Assembly (NCBI RefSeq): GCF_900106795.1
Contig: NZ_FNNS01000017.1
Span: forward strand, 17,405-81,404
From: Aequorivita viscosa
Lineage (GTDB): Bacteria > Bacteroidota > Bacteroidia > Flavobacteriales > Flavobacteriaceae
Direction: 5' to 3'
DNA: 64,000 nt
The notes beneath the pieces were generated by a model, which worked only from the letters and a program-made list of their open reading frames with translations, ran no database searches and had not been told where the DNA came from. This document shows, piece after piece, positions 44,465-53,686 of the stretch; within the stretch, counting starts at the first letter, position 1; each line of letters starts with the position of its first letter. Both the position numbers and the translations under genes were made by a program.

Positions 44465-44677
44465 AAGCTATTTTTGCGGCCGCGAAAGTACAGTTAATTA
44501 ATTTAGGAAATGGGGTATGTGGTGGAAAGATAATATACGGGTGAAGCGCCCGAGAAAAGAGACAAGATCGCTGCGCTACTAGAGTCTAGAGGCAAGACTA
44601 AAAAGTTGACGTATTGAATGTGTAGTTAATTGAATTTTAAGTTAGTCTAAATTACAATATTTAGTCCGTAGTCATAA

Positions 44678-45184
44678 TCAATACGCACTAAGCGCTTGTT
44701 CCAGCTCCTTTTTGATGTCTTCCCTTACGAAGGAAGGCTCTAAAACTTCAACTAAACTCCCGTATTTTAAAAGCTGCTGTTTGAGCTCAAAATTATAACT
44801 AACAAATAGTTTGATTGTATAAAAACCTTCCAATCCATCTGCCAGCTCTTGTTGTGATCTGTGCAGTTTCAGAGATTCCAGATACGGTTTTTGTCTTGCC
44901 TCAAAACGCAAAACGATGCGCACGGGTTCGTGATCGGTGAAATTTAAACCAACGGTATGAAATAGCTTCTCATTGGCTTCTTCGGTTTTATTTTTAAAAG
45001 GTTTGTTGTCTAGCACTTGTAAACCTTCTATTCTGTCCAGACCGAAAACTCGAAATCCTGCATCGGTTTCTCCTACTACATACCATCTGTTTTGATATTC
45101 TTTTAGTAAATGTGGTTTTACGCTATGGGACTTTGGAGTTTTCCTTTCGGTATGATAAAAACGGGTATGCTGAATTTGATTACT
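44678..45184 (-). pseudogene. 5'-truncated WYL-domain regulator
   Basis: The open frame spans 169 codons (44678-45184) and begins directly after a TAA, without a start codon near its upstream end. The readable protein carries a WYL domain: YHTERKTPKSHSVKPHLLKE, then YQNRWYVVGETDAGFRVFG, and the WYL C-terminal extension VRIVLRFEARQKPYLESL. WYL regulators normally carry an N-terminal helix-turn-helix of about 100 residues, which is missing. An ATG at 45016 would cut the WYL domain itself. I call it a truncated remnant. Confidence 0.7.
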
Positions 45185-45560
45185 TTAATTTTGATACACC
45201 ATTGCAGCCGCAGTGCAATAGGCTGGGATAAAGGGATTGCCATTTTTATATCCGTAATATTTTTGCAGGTAATTAAGTACATGAAAATATATCCGCTTTT
45301 CTTTTAGGGCAAGGCGAAGCCACTTTTTAGCTTCTATTAGTTCGCTGTTTGTAATTTCGGGAGTAACAATAACGAGGTGGACTGTTTCTAGGGGCGGTAG
45401 CGGGATGATAGTAGATGTTATTAATAGGAAGTTCAAGGGTTAGCCGGTGCAGTTTTGCAACCAAGTCTTGGGGGCAATGATTGAAGATTTTGAAGTGGTA
45501 CCATAACGTGGTGTATTCTGATTTATGGCATAAAGTTCTTTGGGTTTGTGGGGATATTCA
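45185..45560 (-). pseudogene. Frameshifted remnant of an unrecognised gene
   Basis: Two reading frames join to make a plausible protein: one upstream frame (about 45408-45560) reads CHKSEYTTLWYHFKIFNHCP and continues to LPINNIYYHPATAP. Near 45391-45407 the good frame shifts to a second one, 45185-45436, which reads PLETVHLVIVTPEITNSELIE and ends in PFIPAYCTAAAMVYQN. The continuation in sense and pattern suggests one gene broken by a frameshift. I do not recognise the family. The upstream limit is uncertain. Confidence 0.4.
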
Positions 45561-45846
45561 AGTTTGGGAGGGGATAACTTAGAATGATGTCGTTTGGTTT
45601 ATTTATTATGGTAGGTGTTAGCATTTTGAGGTTGTTTCGGTCGTGCCTTTTGGCGATAACTGATGTGATAGGAACTATGGCGTATCTATGCTTTATCTAT
45701 GGCTTATCTATGGAGTAAACACGGGTGAACCTAGCCTTTGCCTTGGAGTTGCTTTGGGAGAAAGTAGCTACTGCACCCTTGTACAGTAAGGGTTTTAAGA
45801 AAAAACAGACTGTTTTTAAGATGTTTTAGTTTAGGGAGGGCAATTT
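45561..45846. other. Gene-free stretch with an 11-bp tandem repeat
   Basis: No gene is seen. Three imperfect 11-bp units lie at 45683-45693 (TATCTATGCTT), 45694-45704 (TATCTATGGCT) and 45705-45715 (TATCTATGGAG). Confidence 0.6.
45683..45715. repeat. 11-bp tandem repeat, three imperfect units
   Basis: Units share TATCTATG followed by three variable bases. Same period as the arrays at 439-480 and 63051-63094, with a different sequence. Confidence 0.75.
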
Positions 45847-46644
45847 CTAGACTATTGCGATGCATTCCATTGCTTTTCCCGCGACAAAAGGTGTGAATAT
45901 ATTGTCTATTTCTTTACCATATTGTATTCCTAGCCACACCGTTATGGCAACATTAGGTGGTATTGGTTTTGTGGTGGGCATATTGAGTTCTAAGCTAATG
46001 TCTTGATGCTCCAGTTTACACAATAATGCAGGGGTTTGTATTGTTTTCCCCAAGGCATTGGCTGCGGGATATGCTGTTTGGTATTTTTTAATTTTTGGAA
46101 TCCAGGTATGTGTAGAAACCGTGCTTATTACTGCGGTAAGCACAAAATGTGTTGCAGATTTAGGGCATTTACTCAGATGTAGGGGGCTGCTTTTTTTAAT
46201 ATTTATTGTAATGTTTGAACGGTCGTTATTGACTAAAACAGATTTGTTAGCCCAATAAATTTGGTTAAATATCTGCTTCTTATGTAGTTGAAATCCAATA
46301 AGGGCATCGGGTAGATTAAAAACGTTTGCCTCTCTTTGTCCTTTGGTTCCCCTACCCATTTGAATTATTTTGCGACAGCTGCCAGTAAGGCGGCTTGTAA
46401 AATAACTGTCTTTAAAAATTTTCAAATTTTCCTGTAAACCTGTATAAATAGATTTTGCAAGCATATTTGCGGCAGCAAATTCGGTAACATTAGCTTTTAC
46501 GGTAGTGAAACGAGGGTCGAACATAATTTTTTCTCTCGAAGGAGGTGATGACTTACGTTTTACATATTTTCCGTTTAACCTATAATAGGTAATACCTTTG
46601 ATTGTGCCTATAATGTTTAATATTTTAAACAATTGGAAGGACAT
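45847..46644 (-). CDS. Hypothetical protein of a Bacteroidota family
   Basis: A 265-residue protein. The segment GTIKGITYYRLNGKYVKRKS near the N-terminus recalls a Bacteroidota family of unknown function that begins with a T-I-x-G-I-T-Y-Y-x-L motif. Then follow SREKIMFDPRFTTVKANVTE and a central GSCRKIIQMGRGTKGQREAN. No signal peptide or membrane helix is seen. It lies in a decayed region, so it may be a cargo gene of a lost mobile element. Function is unknown. Confidence 0.65.
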   Translation of the reverse strand: MSFQLFKILNIIGTIKGITYYRLNGKYVKRKSSPPSREKIMFDPRFTTVKANVTEFAAANMLAKSIYTGLQENLKIFKDSYFTSRLTGSCRKIIQMGRGTKGQREANVFNLPDALIGFQLHKKQIFNQIYWANKSVLVNNDRSNITINIKKSSPLHLSKCPKSATHFVLTAVISTVSTHTWIPKIKKYQTAYPAANALGKTIQTPALLCKLEHQDISLELNMPTTKPIPPNVAITVWLGIQYGKEIDNIFTPFVAGKAMECIAIV

Positions 46645-46947
46645 TGCATTGAGAATGAGTTGGTTGTACTGCTAAGATATGAAAAAAAATGAAAAAATGA
46701 AAGAGAATGGGAGGGCGTGATGTGAGGGGGGTGGTTTTTCAATGTGGGCAGGTAGTTGCATGGTGAGGTTGCCGCGCTGCGCTCGCAATGACCCTTCGAC
46801 TGCGCTCAGGGCAGGCTTAGGTTGGGATATTTTAGAAAGGGCTTTTAAGGCATTTATTAAAATTAGTGTTAAATTTGGTAATTGAGATTGATGATGGGGT
46901 AGAGGAAAGAGAAAAGAGGAAAGAGGAAAGAAAAAAGCCATCAGATA
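46645..46947. other. Repeat-rich gap
   Basis: No gene is supported. A reading frame across 46672-46968 exists but is made of low-complexity A/G-rich DNA and the dispersed repeat at 46765-46815. Confidence 0.55.
46765..46815. repeat. Dispersed flavobacterial repeat motif
   Basis: Contains GAGGTTGCCGCGCTGCGCTC and CCCTTCGACTGCGCTCAGGG. I recall both as frequent intergenic repeats in Bacteroidota genomes. The function is unknown. Confidence 0.6.
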
Positions 46948-47334
46948 TTGGAGACTAAAATACGTCAAGGCCGGAATGTGAAACGCTTTCGTGAGATGCT
47001 TGGCATTCAGCAGGAAGCACTTGCTTATGAGTTAGGCGAAGAATGGAACCAAAAGAAAATCACTTTGCTGGAACAAAAAGAGGAAGTGGACACTCCCCTA
47101 CTTAAGTAAATTTCACAAGTACTGCATATACCCTTTGAAGCTTTTAAGAATTTTGATGAGGAGCAGGCGGTGAATATTATTTCTAATACCATTGAAGATA
47201 ATGGGATTGGCTATCAAAGAAACGATAATCCTGTGGATCAGATCTTAAAATTACACGACGAGAAAATTAATCTATGCGAACGTATGCTTAAGGAGAAGAA
47301 TGAGATGATGGCGCGGTTGGAAAGATTGATTTAG
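46948..47334 (+). pseudogene. XRE-type regulator broken by an in-frame TAA
   Basis: A frame from TTG 46948 reads METKIRQGRNVKRFREMLGI, then QQEALAYELGEEWNQKKITL (a helix-turn-helix), and reaches TAA at 47107-47109 (codon 54). The same frame continues with ISQVLHIPFEAFKNFDEEQ, then DNPVDQILKLHDEKINLCER, to TAG 47332-47334. Read through, it would be a full 128-residue regulator. The stop fits a GAA-to-TAA change in the run L-L-K-E-I-S. It sits upstream of the defence island. Confidence 0.75.
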
Positions 47335-47372
47335 AGAAAATAAGATTATACCAATGGAAATGCCTTAAGACA

Positions 47373-47867
47373 CTATCCCGCTAAGTGTGTAAGTTTAAAA
47401 TAACAGGGGTTAGACTTTTTAAAGTCTGACCCTTTTTCCTTAATAATATTGAGTTGATTTTCAATTTGAATTAGTTTCTCAATAAGTGATGATTTGTTTT
47501 TAGGTGTATGCCATAAGTAGGTTGCCTCTTCTGTATCCAATGTTTTCAAAACAAAATAATATCGCTGTTCGCCTGCCGAAAGAAATACAAAGGAAAAGGG
47601 GTTTAATTCAAAGCGAATTTTCATCGTTTGGTTTTCGTGTTTATCCGCCAAATATTGAATGTGTTGAGAATGTTTGTATTGCTTGTTGTTGAGGATTGCG
47701 CTCAATAATTCTTCCGCATCATTAAAAACCTTTCCCTTGCCTTGCAATTCATCAGAAGTCAGGATGTTTTTATTTTGAGGTGTGAAAATTCCGAGGAAGG
47801 CTTTATTTATAAATTGAAATTTGACACTTTCCACAGTAGGTTGCTCTTGATAAATCGTCTGTATCAA
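47373..47867 (-). CDS. Hypothetical protein beside the defence island
   Basis: A 164-residue protein starting MIQTIYQEQPTVESVKFQF. It has mixed helix and strand segments (AEELLSAILNNKQYKHSQ, IRFELNPFSFVFLSAG, YYFVLKTLDTEEATYLW) and ends with a charged helical part. No motif is recognised. It may be cargo of the nearby mobile region. Confidence 0.55.
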   Translation of the reverse strand: MIQTIYQEQPTVESVKFQFINKAFLGIFTPQNKNILTSDELQGKGKVFNDAEELLSAILNNKQYKHSQHIQYLADKHENQTMKIRFELNPFSFVFLSAGEQRYYFVLKTLDTEEATYLWHTPKNKSSLIEKLIQIENQLNIIKEKGSDFKKSNPCYFKLTHLAG

Positions 47868-47936
47868 TAATTTTTTTTGCTTTATTTGGGGATTATTAAG
47901 GCTTTATCTTTGAAGGCTAAAATTCGAGTACTCATC

Positions 47937-49031
47937 TCATCCATCCAATTCAATTGCCGCAATAAACCCTCTACCCTTATTATAGGGAATCAATTTTTTG
48001 TGTTGGAACCGTCCAATAATAATTGCAGGATGGGTTCCAAATTTTTTAGCAAATTGAACAATATCTCGTGAAGTTAGTGGTCTATTCCTCAGGACTTCTT
48101 CTTCCTCCTTTTCACTAAAAGTCCAAGATATCGCAAAATCATCGGCCTCCTTCTCTTTTTCAATATCAAGTCCCTCATAGCTTATGTTTTCGATAGATAT
48201 ATACTTTTTTCCGTGCAAGAGTATATGACCTAGTTCGTGAAAAAAAGTAAACCAGAATTTATCATTTGTTTTATATCTCGCTGAGAGTTGAATAAGTGGT
48301 GTATCTCCAATCCAACGAGTAGAACCATGGATTGGTGCACCTGGCAAACAGGGTGTATAGACCACCTTAACTCCGGCTTTTTGACATATATGCTGAAGTT
48401 GGTTAAAAAAATCGGGGGGATGCCCCGCCATCACCTCTTTTATCCTGGGTAAACTCTCTTTAAGCTTTTTACTACTAAACTCATTGCTGGACATTTCATG
48501 GGCTTGCACCTCTCCCCTTCTCAACCAAGCGGCAACTGCATATGGTTTATTGGAATGGGCCAATGAAACTCGGAACTCCACCAAAAGAGCTCTCTCAAAA
48601 TAATATTTCTCCCAAGCTTCCGGGGTAGAAACTTGGAAAAAACTAAATAAGGCCTTCACTTTCTCCTCAACAATTCTAGTTTTGGGAACCCATCCCATAG
48701 CAGCCATCTTGGCATATGGGAATAACAAGGCCCAAGGAGAAGCATTTTTCACAATATCCTCTCTGGCCATTCTAGCCTTTGCCTCATCGTAGTCCTGCTG
48801 TCTCTTTAACCAAAAAGAAGCCGGTATTTTTAAAACATCCTCAAACTTTACAGCCATTTCCGAGGTAATGGAACTTTGACCGGAAATAACTTCAGAGATC
48901 GTCTTTTCAGGCTTGTCCGTTCTTACGGCAAACTCCTTTTTACCCATTCCCATTTCCTCGAGCTTCTGCGAAAGGCTCTGGCCAGGGTGTGAAACACTCT
49001 CTGGATAATATTGATTTTGCTTAGTAGTCAT
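47937..49031 (-). CDS. HigA-like antitoxin fused to ImmA/IrrE metallopeptidase
   Basis: A 364-residue protein. Residues 18-75 form an XRE helix-turn-helix of HigA type (SLSQKLEEMGMGKKEFAVRT, then ISEVISGQSSITSEMAVKFE). The C-terminal half is an ImmA/IrrE-type zinc peptidase with H265ELGH269 in FFHELGHILLHGK and a third-ligand region near EKEADDFAI. It is directly downstream of higB (2-base gap). Such fusions repress their own promoter and counter the toxin. The palindrome at 49416-49434 is the likely binding site. Confidence 0.88.
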   Translation of the reverse strand: MTTKQNQYYPESVSHPGQSLSQKLEEMGMGKKEFAVRTDKPEKTISEVISGQSSITSEMAVKFEDVLKIPASFWLKRQQDYDEAKARMAREDIVKNASPWALLFPYAKMAAMGWVPKTRIVEEKVKALFSFFQVSTPEAWEKYYFERALLVEFRVSLAHSNKPYAVAAWLRRGEVQAHEMSSNEFSSKKLKESLPRIKEVMAGHPPDFFNQLQHICQKAGVKVVYTPCLPGAPIHGSTRWIGDTPLIQLSARYKTNDKFWFTFFHELGHILLHGKKYISIENISYEGLDIEKEKEADDFAISWTFSEKEEEEVLRNRPLTSRDIVQFAKKFGTHPAIIIGRFQHKKLIPYNKGRGFIAAIELDG

Positions 49032-49033
49032 AT

Positions 49034-49366
49034 CTAATGATAATCAGTGATATCTATTATTTCCACTCCTTTAATCTCCAACCAAATAAATTGGCCAATC
49101 TTATTAGTAGGGATAGGATCTTGATGCGGTTCAAAGATTAAACGGTAGGGATGTTCAAGATCGCACGCCCATTGTCCTTTCCTATTTCCAACCAACTCGT
49201 GGTATTGTCCAGGCAAATGCCTAGCATCCTCAAGCGTAGAAGCAGCTCTCAAATCGTCAAGTCGTGTTTTAAATAGGGAGGCACAGCGTTTGCCCAGTTT
49301 CCTAACGGCTTCTCGGTCATTGTTTGCAAGCTTCTTCAACTTGTTCGATGCAAAAGAAATATCCAT
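49034..49366 (-). CDS. HigB-type RelE-family toxin
   Basis: A 110-residue toxin of the RelE/HigB superfamily that would cut ribosome-bound mRNA. Features: DISFASNKLKKLANNDREAV, the central DLRAASTLEDARHLPGQYHE, then the strand-rich end WACDLEHPYRLIFEPHQ. The start ATG 49366 is preferred. An upstream extension to 49423 crosses the -7 element. It is translated before its partner antitoxin, the order known for higBA. Confidence 0.87.
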   Translation of the reverse strand: MDISFASNKLKKLANNDREAVRKLGKRCASLFKTRLDDLRAASTLEDARHLPGQYHELVGNRKGQWACDLEHPYRLIFEPHQDPIPTNKIGQFIWLEIKGVEIIDITDYH

Positions 49367-49398
49367 GAGCTCATAAAAATTTCGCCCTTCCCACAGTG

Positions 49399-49434
49399 CA
49401 AATATACAAAAAACAATTAACACCAGGTGTTAAT
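49399..49434 (-). promoter_or_regulatory. higBA promoter and 19-bp operator palindrome
   Basis: On the minus strand TATATTTG (49399-49406) is the -7 element. A perfect inverted repeat ATTAACACC-A-GGTGTTAAT (49416-49434) covers the -33 region. It probably binds the HigA-like protein and represses the pair. Confidence 0.7.
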
Positions 49435-49594
49435 GAAAATATTCATATCGATCTAAACCTTTGATCCTATTTTCGAATATTAATATTATCTAAATCATCT
49501 CTATGAACACCGACCACACTGAACACTGAACACAGGCTACTGCCACTGCCTACTGCTACTAAAAATTGACCACTGCCCGCTACCACATTTCCCC

Positions 49595-50293
49595 CTACGC
49601 CATCATCTTCTCCAACTTCTCCTTCCACTTCTCCCATCCAGGCATCTTCTCTTTCAGCAATCTGTAAAACTCTTTGTTATGGGCAGGAATAAGTAAATGG
49701 CACAACTCATGGGTTATTACATATTCAATACATTTGGCATTGGCTTTAATCAACTCTGGATTTAAGATAATCTTCCCTTCTGGGGTACAGCTCCCCCATC
49801 GTTTCTTCATTCGTTTTATTTCAAAAGAACTAGCTTCGATCTTTTCCTGTTTAAATTTTTGAACAGTCAACTCCATAACCTGTTCAAATTTCCGTTTGGC
49901 GAGCCTATAATACCAAGCAGCCAACATCTTTTTAACCTTGTCTTGACTAGGCGAAATAAGTGTAACCACTATTTTACCCCCCGTAAGCTTGACGGTATTT
50001 TTAACACCCTGTTCAACCTTGAGCAAATAGCGTTTTCCGAGATAATAATGTGTTTCTCCTGAAACGTATTCCCGCGTCGGGGTTAACGGTAAAAACGCCT
50101 CAAAATAGGCTTGTTGCTTAACAATCCATCTACCTCTATTCGCCACCTTCTTTTTTATCTCCGCCATTGATGATTCCACGGGAGCAATCAAATGTACGCT
50201 GCTGTCTGGATGCACCTCAATAGCTAGGGTCTTTCGGGACGCTCTTTTTACCTTAAAATCAATGGTTTTGGAACCGTAAATTACACTGTCCAT
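49595..50293 (-). CDS. YgjP-like (M48/DUF45) metallopeptidase of type I R-M operons
   Basis: A 232-residue protein with the zinc site H195ELCH199 in YVITHELCHLLIPAH and a further His at 205. YgjP-like proteins of this family are often encoded right after hsdR and have an unproved role. The start ATG 50293 shares one base with the hsdR stop (TGATG), so translation is coupled. A longer frame from 50323 lies within hsdR and is rejected. Confidence 0.88.
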   Translation of the reverse strand: MDSVIYGSKTIDFKVKRASRKTLAIEVHPDSSVHLIAPVESSMAEIKKKVANRGRWIVKQQAYFEAFLPLTPTREYVSGETHYYLGKRYLLKVEQGVKNTVKLTGGKIVVTLISPSQDKVKKMLAAWYYRLAKRKFEQVMELTVQKFKQEKIEASSFEIKRMKKRWGSCTPEGKIILNPELIKANAKCIEYVITHELCHLLIPAHNKEFYRLLKEKMPGWEKWKEKLEKMMA

Positions 50294-53200
50294 CAATAAT
50301 TGTTTTTGGCAACTTTTAAACATTTGGCGAGTATGATATCTATTTCATCAAAATTTATTGACACCCCCAAGTCCTTCCTGTGTTCCATGAGATAATCCTC
50401 AATTTCATTTTCCATCTTGTTCTGAACATCCAGATTCTTTTTCCAATCCCGGATAGTTAGATTTTCTATGATTTTTGTGATGTCAATTCCTGCAATGGCC
50501 AGTTTATCCTGAATTCCTGTGGTTATTTTCTCCCCGTGTTTTTCGTTGATTACTTGGGCAATTGCGCCAAATACAGCACGGGCTTCAGGACGGTCTTTTA
50601 CTAAATCGGGGATTCCTTCTTGATAGCCCCTATCAAAATCATTGCGCACCTTACTGATGCTTTCCAAGTATTCCTTTTCACTCATTCGTCCTTCGTGAAA
50701 ATCGTTGATGGTCTGCTCAATCAGGTCGGAGAATTTCTTGTAATACGCCTCATCCTTCTCCATATTTTCGGTAATCACCTTTTTCATTCGGTGTGCAATA
50801 AAATCAGCTTTTGATGCCGGGGTTTTGCCATAAGTTTCCAGAGCCTCTTCCACCATGTCCTTATCAAAAATGTTCACATCCTTGATAATTTCCATTACCT
50901 CATAAGCATTCACATAGGTATCCAATAACTTCTTTACCCTGGGTTCGTATTCCTTATACGAAACAGCTTCCGCATATCGATACATAACCGAAACCCTAAG
51001 ACTTTGCAATTTCTTCAGCTCATTCTTGTAAAAACCAATTTGCGAAGTGGTGAATTCCTCATAAAAAGTGTCCGATGCCATAGCCATTTGTAGCGTTCGT
51101 GCAAACTGCGACAGACGGTCATAAAATTCATCACGCACATCCTTTTGGGCTATACAACGTTCCAAGGCCTCTATATCGTCCTTGTTCTTTACGCTTTTAA
51201 ATATATCCCAAACCTCGGCATGGTGAATGGGCACTTTCCGCACCTCTTCGCTCATATCTGCCACGGCATTCAACAAATCGTCTTCCTCAAAATCTTCCAA
51301 GGCGCTGTATTCCGTCAAGGCTTCGTCCAGTTTTCCCAATACGCCAACATAATCTATAATATAACCGTATTCCTTTCCTTTAAACAGTCGGTTCACCCTA
51401 GCTATTGCCTGTAGAAGGTTATGGCCTTTCAATGGTTTTGCCAAATAGAGCAAGGTGTTAACTGGTGCATCAAAACCAGTCAATAGCTTACTGACCACAA
51501 TAAGCATTTCCACTTCGGTATCTTCGGGGTCGATAAATTTTTCCACTACATAATTTTCGTAGGTATCCTGATCGCGGAACTGTTTCATCAGTCCTTCCCA
51601 ATAGTTCCGGGAATCGGAACTCGATTCCTGCCATACATCCTCATTGTCCTTCCGGCTATCGGGCGGCGTAAAAACCACCCGTGTGTTAATCTTTAATGCG
51701 GGATCTGTCTGCGTTTCAAAATACTTCTGGTATTTTATTGCTACATCAATCTTGGGCACGGCCAATTGCGCTTTTGCCCGGGTTCCCTGCCAGTTGGCGG
51801 TATAGTGTTTTGATATATCGTAGGCTATTTCCTCTACCACGCTATCGGACTCATAAATTTTTGAAATGGAAGAAAATTTCTTCTTCAAATCCTTTTGTGC
51901 TTCCTCTGCCAAAGGTTTGGCCAAACGCTCAAAACCCTTGTCGATCTGTTCTTCTTTAATCCTTAACTTGGCGGAGCGACCTTCATATAACAAGGGCAAA
52001 ACCGCACCATCTTTTACCGCCTGGTCTATGGTGTATTTATGTATAAACCCACCAAACTTACGGGCGGTACTTTTTTCGGTTTTCATCAAGGGAGTTCCCG
52101 TAAACCCAATATAAGAGGCATTGGGCAAGATCTTTTTCATACTGGCGTGCGCACTCCCATAATTACTCCTATGGCTCTCGTCCACCAACACAAATATGTT
52201 TTGCGAATCTGTTATCTTTACCCTATTGGCAGCCACTTGAAACTTATCGATAATGGTGGTGATTATTTCATTGCCCTTGTCTTTCAAAAGTTCGGTCAAG
52301 TGGTTACCACTTTGCGCTTTTTGTACTTTTTTGCCACAATTTTGAAAGGTTTTATAAATCTGTTTATCTAGACTTATTCTATCGGTTACTATTACAACTC
52401 GCGGATTCGGAATTTCAGGATCCAATGCCAAAGCTTTTGAAAGCATGACCATCGTTAGCGACTTCCCACTTCCTGTAGTATGCCAGATAACGCCCCCGTA
52501 CCTATTGCCATCCCCATCCTTCTGTTTTACCCGAGCCATGGTGTCCTGTACCGCAAAATACTGCTGGTACCGCCCTATCTTTTTGATGGGGCCATCAAAA
52601 ACAATATATTTATAGGCAAGTTCCATCACCCGTTGCGGACTACAAAGCGACAACAAACTTTTATCCTGTGTGGTAGGCAGTCTGTCTTCAGATAAAGCAC
52701 TTCCTTTTTCTATTTTTAGTAATTTCTGAACCTGCTTTTCATTCTCTTCTTTCCAAACACTCCAAAATTTTGCAGGTGTTCCTGTGGTTCCGTACTTCAC
52801 TTCATTGGGATGCACGGCCAACAACAATTGCGCAAAATAAAACAAGCGGGGAATACCACCTTCCTTCCGCTGATTGCGCAACATTTGCGAAATAGCCTCG
52901 TCAATGGATTCGTTTTTGTCCCTGCGTTTGTTCTCTATCACAACAAACGGAATCCCATTAACAAACAACACCAAATCTGGACGGCGTTTCCCATTGATAC
53001 CCTCCACCTCAAACTCCTCAGTGACGTGAAAACTGTTGTTTTCTATATGTTCCCAATCAATATATCTTAAAGTGAATCCTTTGCTATCCCCTTGTATGGT
53101 CTCGCTAAAACTTTTGCCCAAGGTCAGCAGGTCATAAATCTTTTCATTGGTTCGGCTCAAACCTTCGTCTGGCACCGACTTTAAGGCATTGATAGCCGCT

Positions 53201-53424
53201 TGTATGCTGCCTGTGGAAAATTTATAATCCTCCCCCTTATACTCAAAACTGTTTATCTTGCTAAGCTGTGTTGTCAAAATATCCTCCAGCAAAACACTTG
53301 TAAATAAACCATCTCGCTCCTGTACCGCTTTTTCAGGAGTTATATAGTCCCAGCCTAACTTCTGAAGCAGATTCAGAGCTGGGGTTTGGGAATCTTGGGA
53401 TTCGGTGTAGTTTGATACGGCCAT
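50293..53424 (-). CDS. hsdR: Type I restriction enzyme R subunit
   Basis: A 1043-residue motor-nuclease subunit. The nuclease domain has the PD-(D/E)xK residues Asp150, Glu164 and Lys166 (RRPDLVLFVNGIPFVVIENK). The SF2 helicase part has Walker A TTGSGKS (316-322), the DESH box in FVLVDESHRSN, and SYIGFTGTPL. Later helicase motifs include VVSKLLTGFDAPVNTLLYLAKPL and QAIARVNRLF. It cuts unmodified DNA far from the target. The first 40 codons also occur as a 113-bp fragment 1.1 kb upstream (see scar). The gene is far (1.2 kb) from the OLD gene, with a toxin pair between. Confidence 0.96.
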   Translation of the reverse strand: MAVSNYTESQDSQTPALNLLQKLGWDYITPEKAVQERDGLFTSVLLEDILTTQLSKINSFEYKGEDYKFSTGSIQAAINALKSVPDEGLSRTNEKIYDLLTLGKSFSETIQGDSKGFTLRYIDWEHIENNSFHVTEEFEVEGINGKRRPDLVLFVNGIPFVVIENKRRDKNESIDEAISQMLRNQRKEGGIPRLFYFAQLLLAVHPNEVKYGTTGTPAKFWSVWKEENEKQVQKLLKIEKGSALSEDRLPTTQDKSLLSLCSPQRVMELAYKYIVFDGPIKKIGRYQQYFAVQDTMARVKQKDGDGNRYGGVIWHTTGSGKSLTMVMLSKALALDPEIPNPRVVIVTDRISLDKQIYKTFQNCGKKVQKAQSGNHLTELLKDKGNEIITTIIDKFQVAANRVKITDSQNIFVLVDESHRSNYGSAHASMKKILPNASYIGFTGTPLMKTEKSTARKFGGFIHKYTIDQAVKDGAVLPLLYEGRSAKLRIKEEQIDKGFERLAKPLAEEAQKDLKKKFSSISKIYESDSVVEEIAYDISKHYTANWQGTRAKAQLAVPKIDVAIKYQKYFETQTDPALKINTRVVFTPPDSRKDNEDVWQESSSDSRNYWEGLMKQFRDQDTYENYVVEKFIDPEDTEVEMLIVVSKLLTGFDAPVNTLLYLAKPLKGHNLLQAIARVNRLFKGKEYGYIIDYVGVLGKLDEALTEYSALEDFEEDDLLNAVADMSEEVRKVPIHHAEVWDIFKSVKNKDDIEALERCIAQKDVRDEFYDRLSQFARTLQMAMASDTFYEEFTTSQIGFYKNELKKLQSLRVSVMYRYAEAVSYKEYEPRVKKLLDTYVNAYEVMEIIKDVNIFDKDMVEEALETYGKTPASKADFIAHRMKKVITENMEKDEAYYKKFSDLIEQTINDFHEGRMSEKEYLESISKVRNDFDRGYQEGIPDLVKDRPEARAVFGAIAQVINEKHGEKITTGIQDKLAIAGIDITKIIENLTIRDWKKNLDVQNKMENEIEDYLMEHRKDLGVSINFDEIDIILAKCLKVAKNNY

Positions 53425-53546
53425 TTATTCTATATTATTTCTCCCTTTTGGGAATTTCTATTTTACTGTTAAAAACATTGTTTTTACTGTTGATTAATAC
53501 TAAAATTGTCATTGTAAAAAGGATTGGGCTTTTCCCGGTCGACAAG

Positions 53547-53571
53547 AAACCTAAGTTATATGCTTAGGTTT
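53547..53571 (+). terminator. Terminator-like hairpin, plus-strand polarity
   Basis: A 9-bp stem with a 7-nt loop and a T-run on the plus strand. There is no plus-strand gene here, so it may block antisense transcription or be a remnant. Confidence 0.45.
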
Positions 53572-53686
53572 TTTGTTTTTATGGGAACACCTTTATTCTT
53601 TTTATTTTTGATTTTAATATGTCGAACACCCTGTAATTTTGATTAGGACGCATATATTATAAGCCAATCGCAAGCTTACATTTTTC

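Noticed and set aside
46672..46968. A 98-residue minus-strand gene
   Set aside because: It is made from purine-rich low-complexity DNA and a dispersed repeat.
51696..52371. Open frames on the plus strand inside hsdR
   Set aside because: They are shadows of the well-supported hsdR frame and show no family features.
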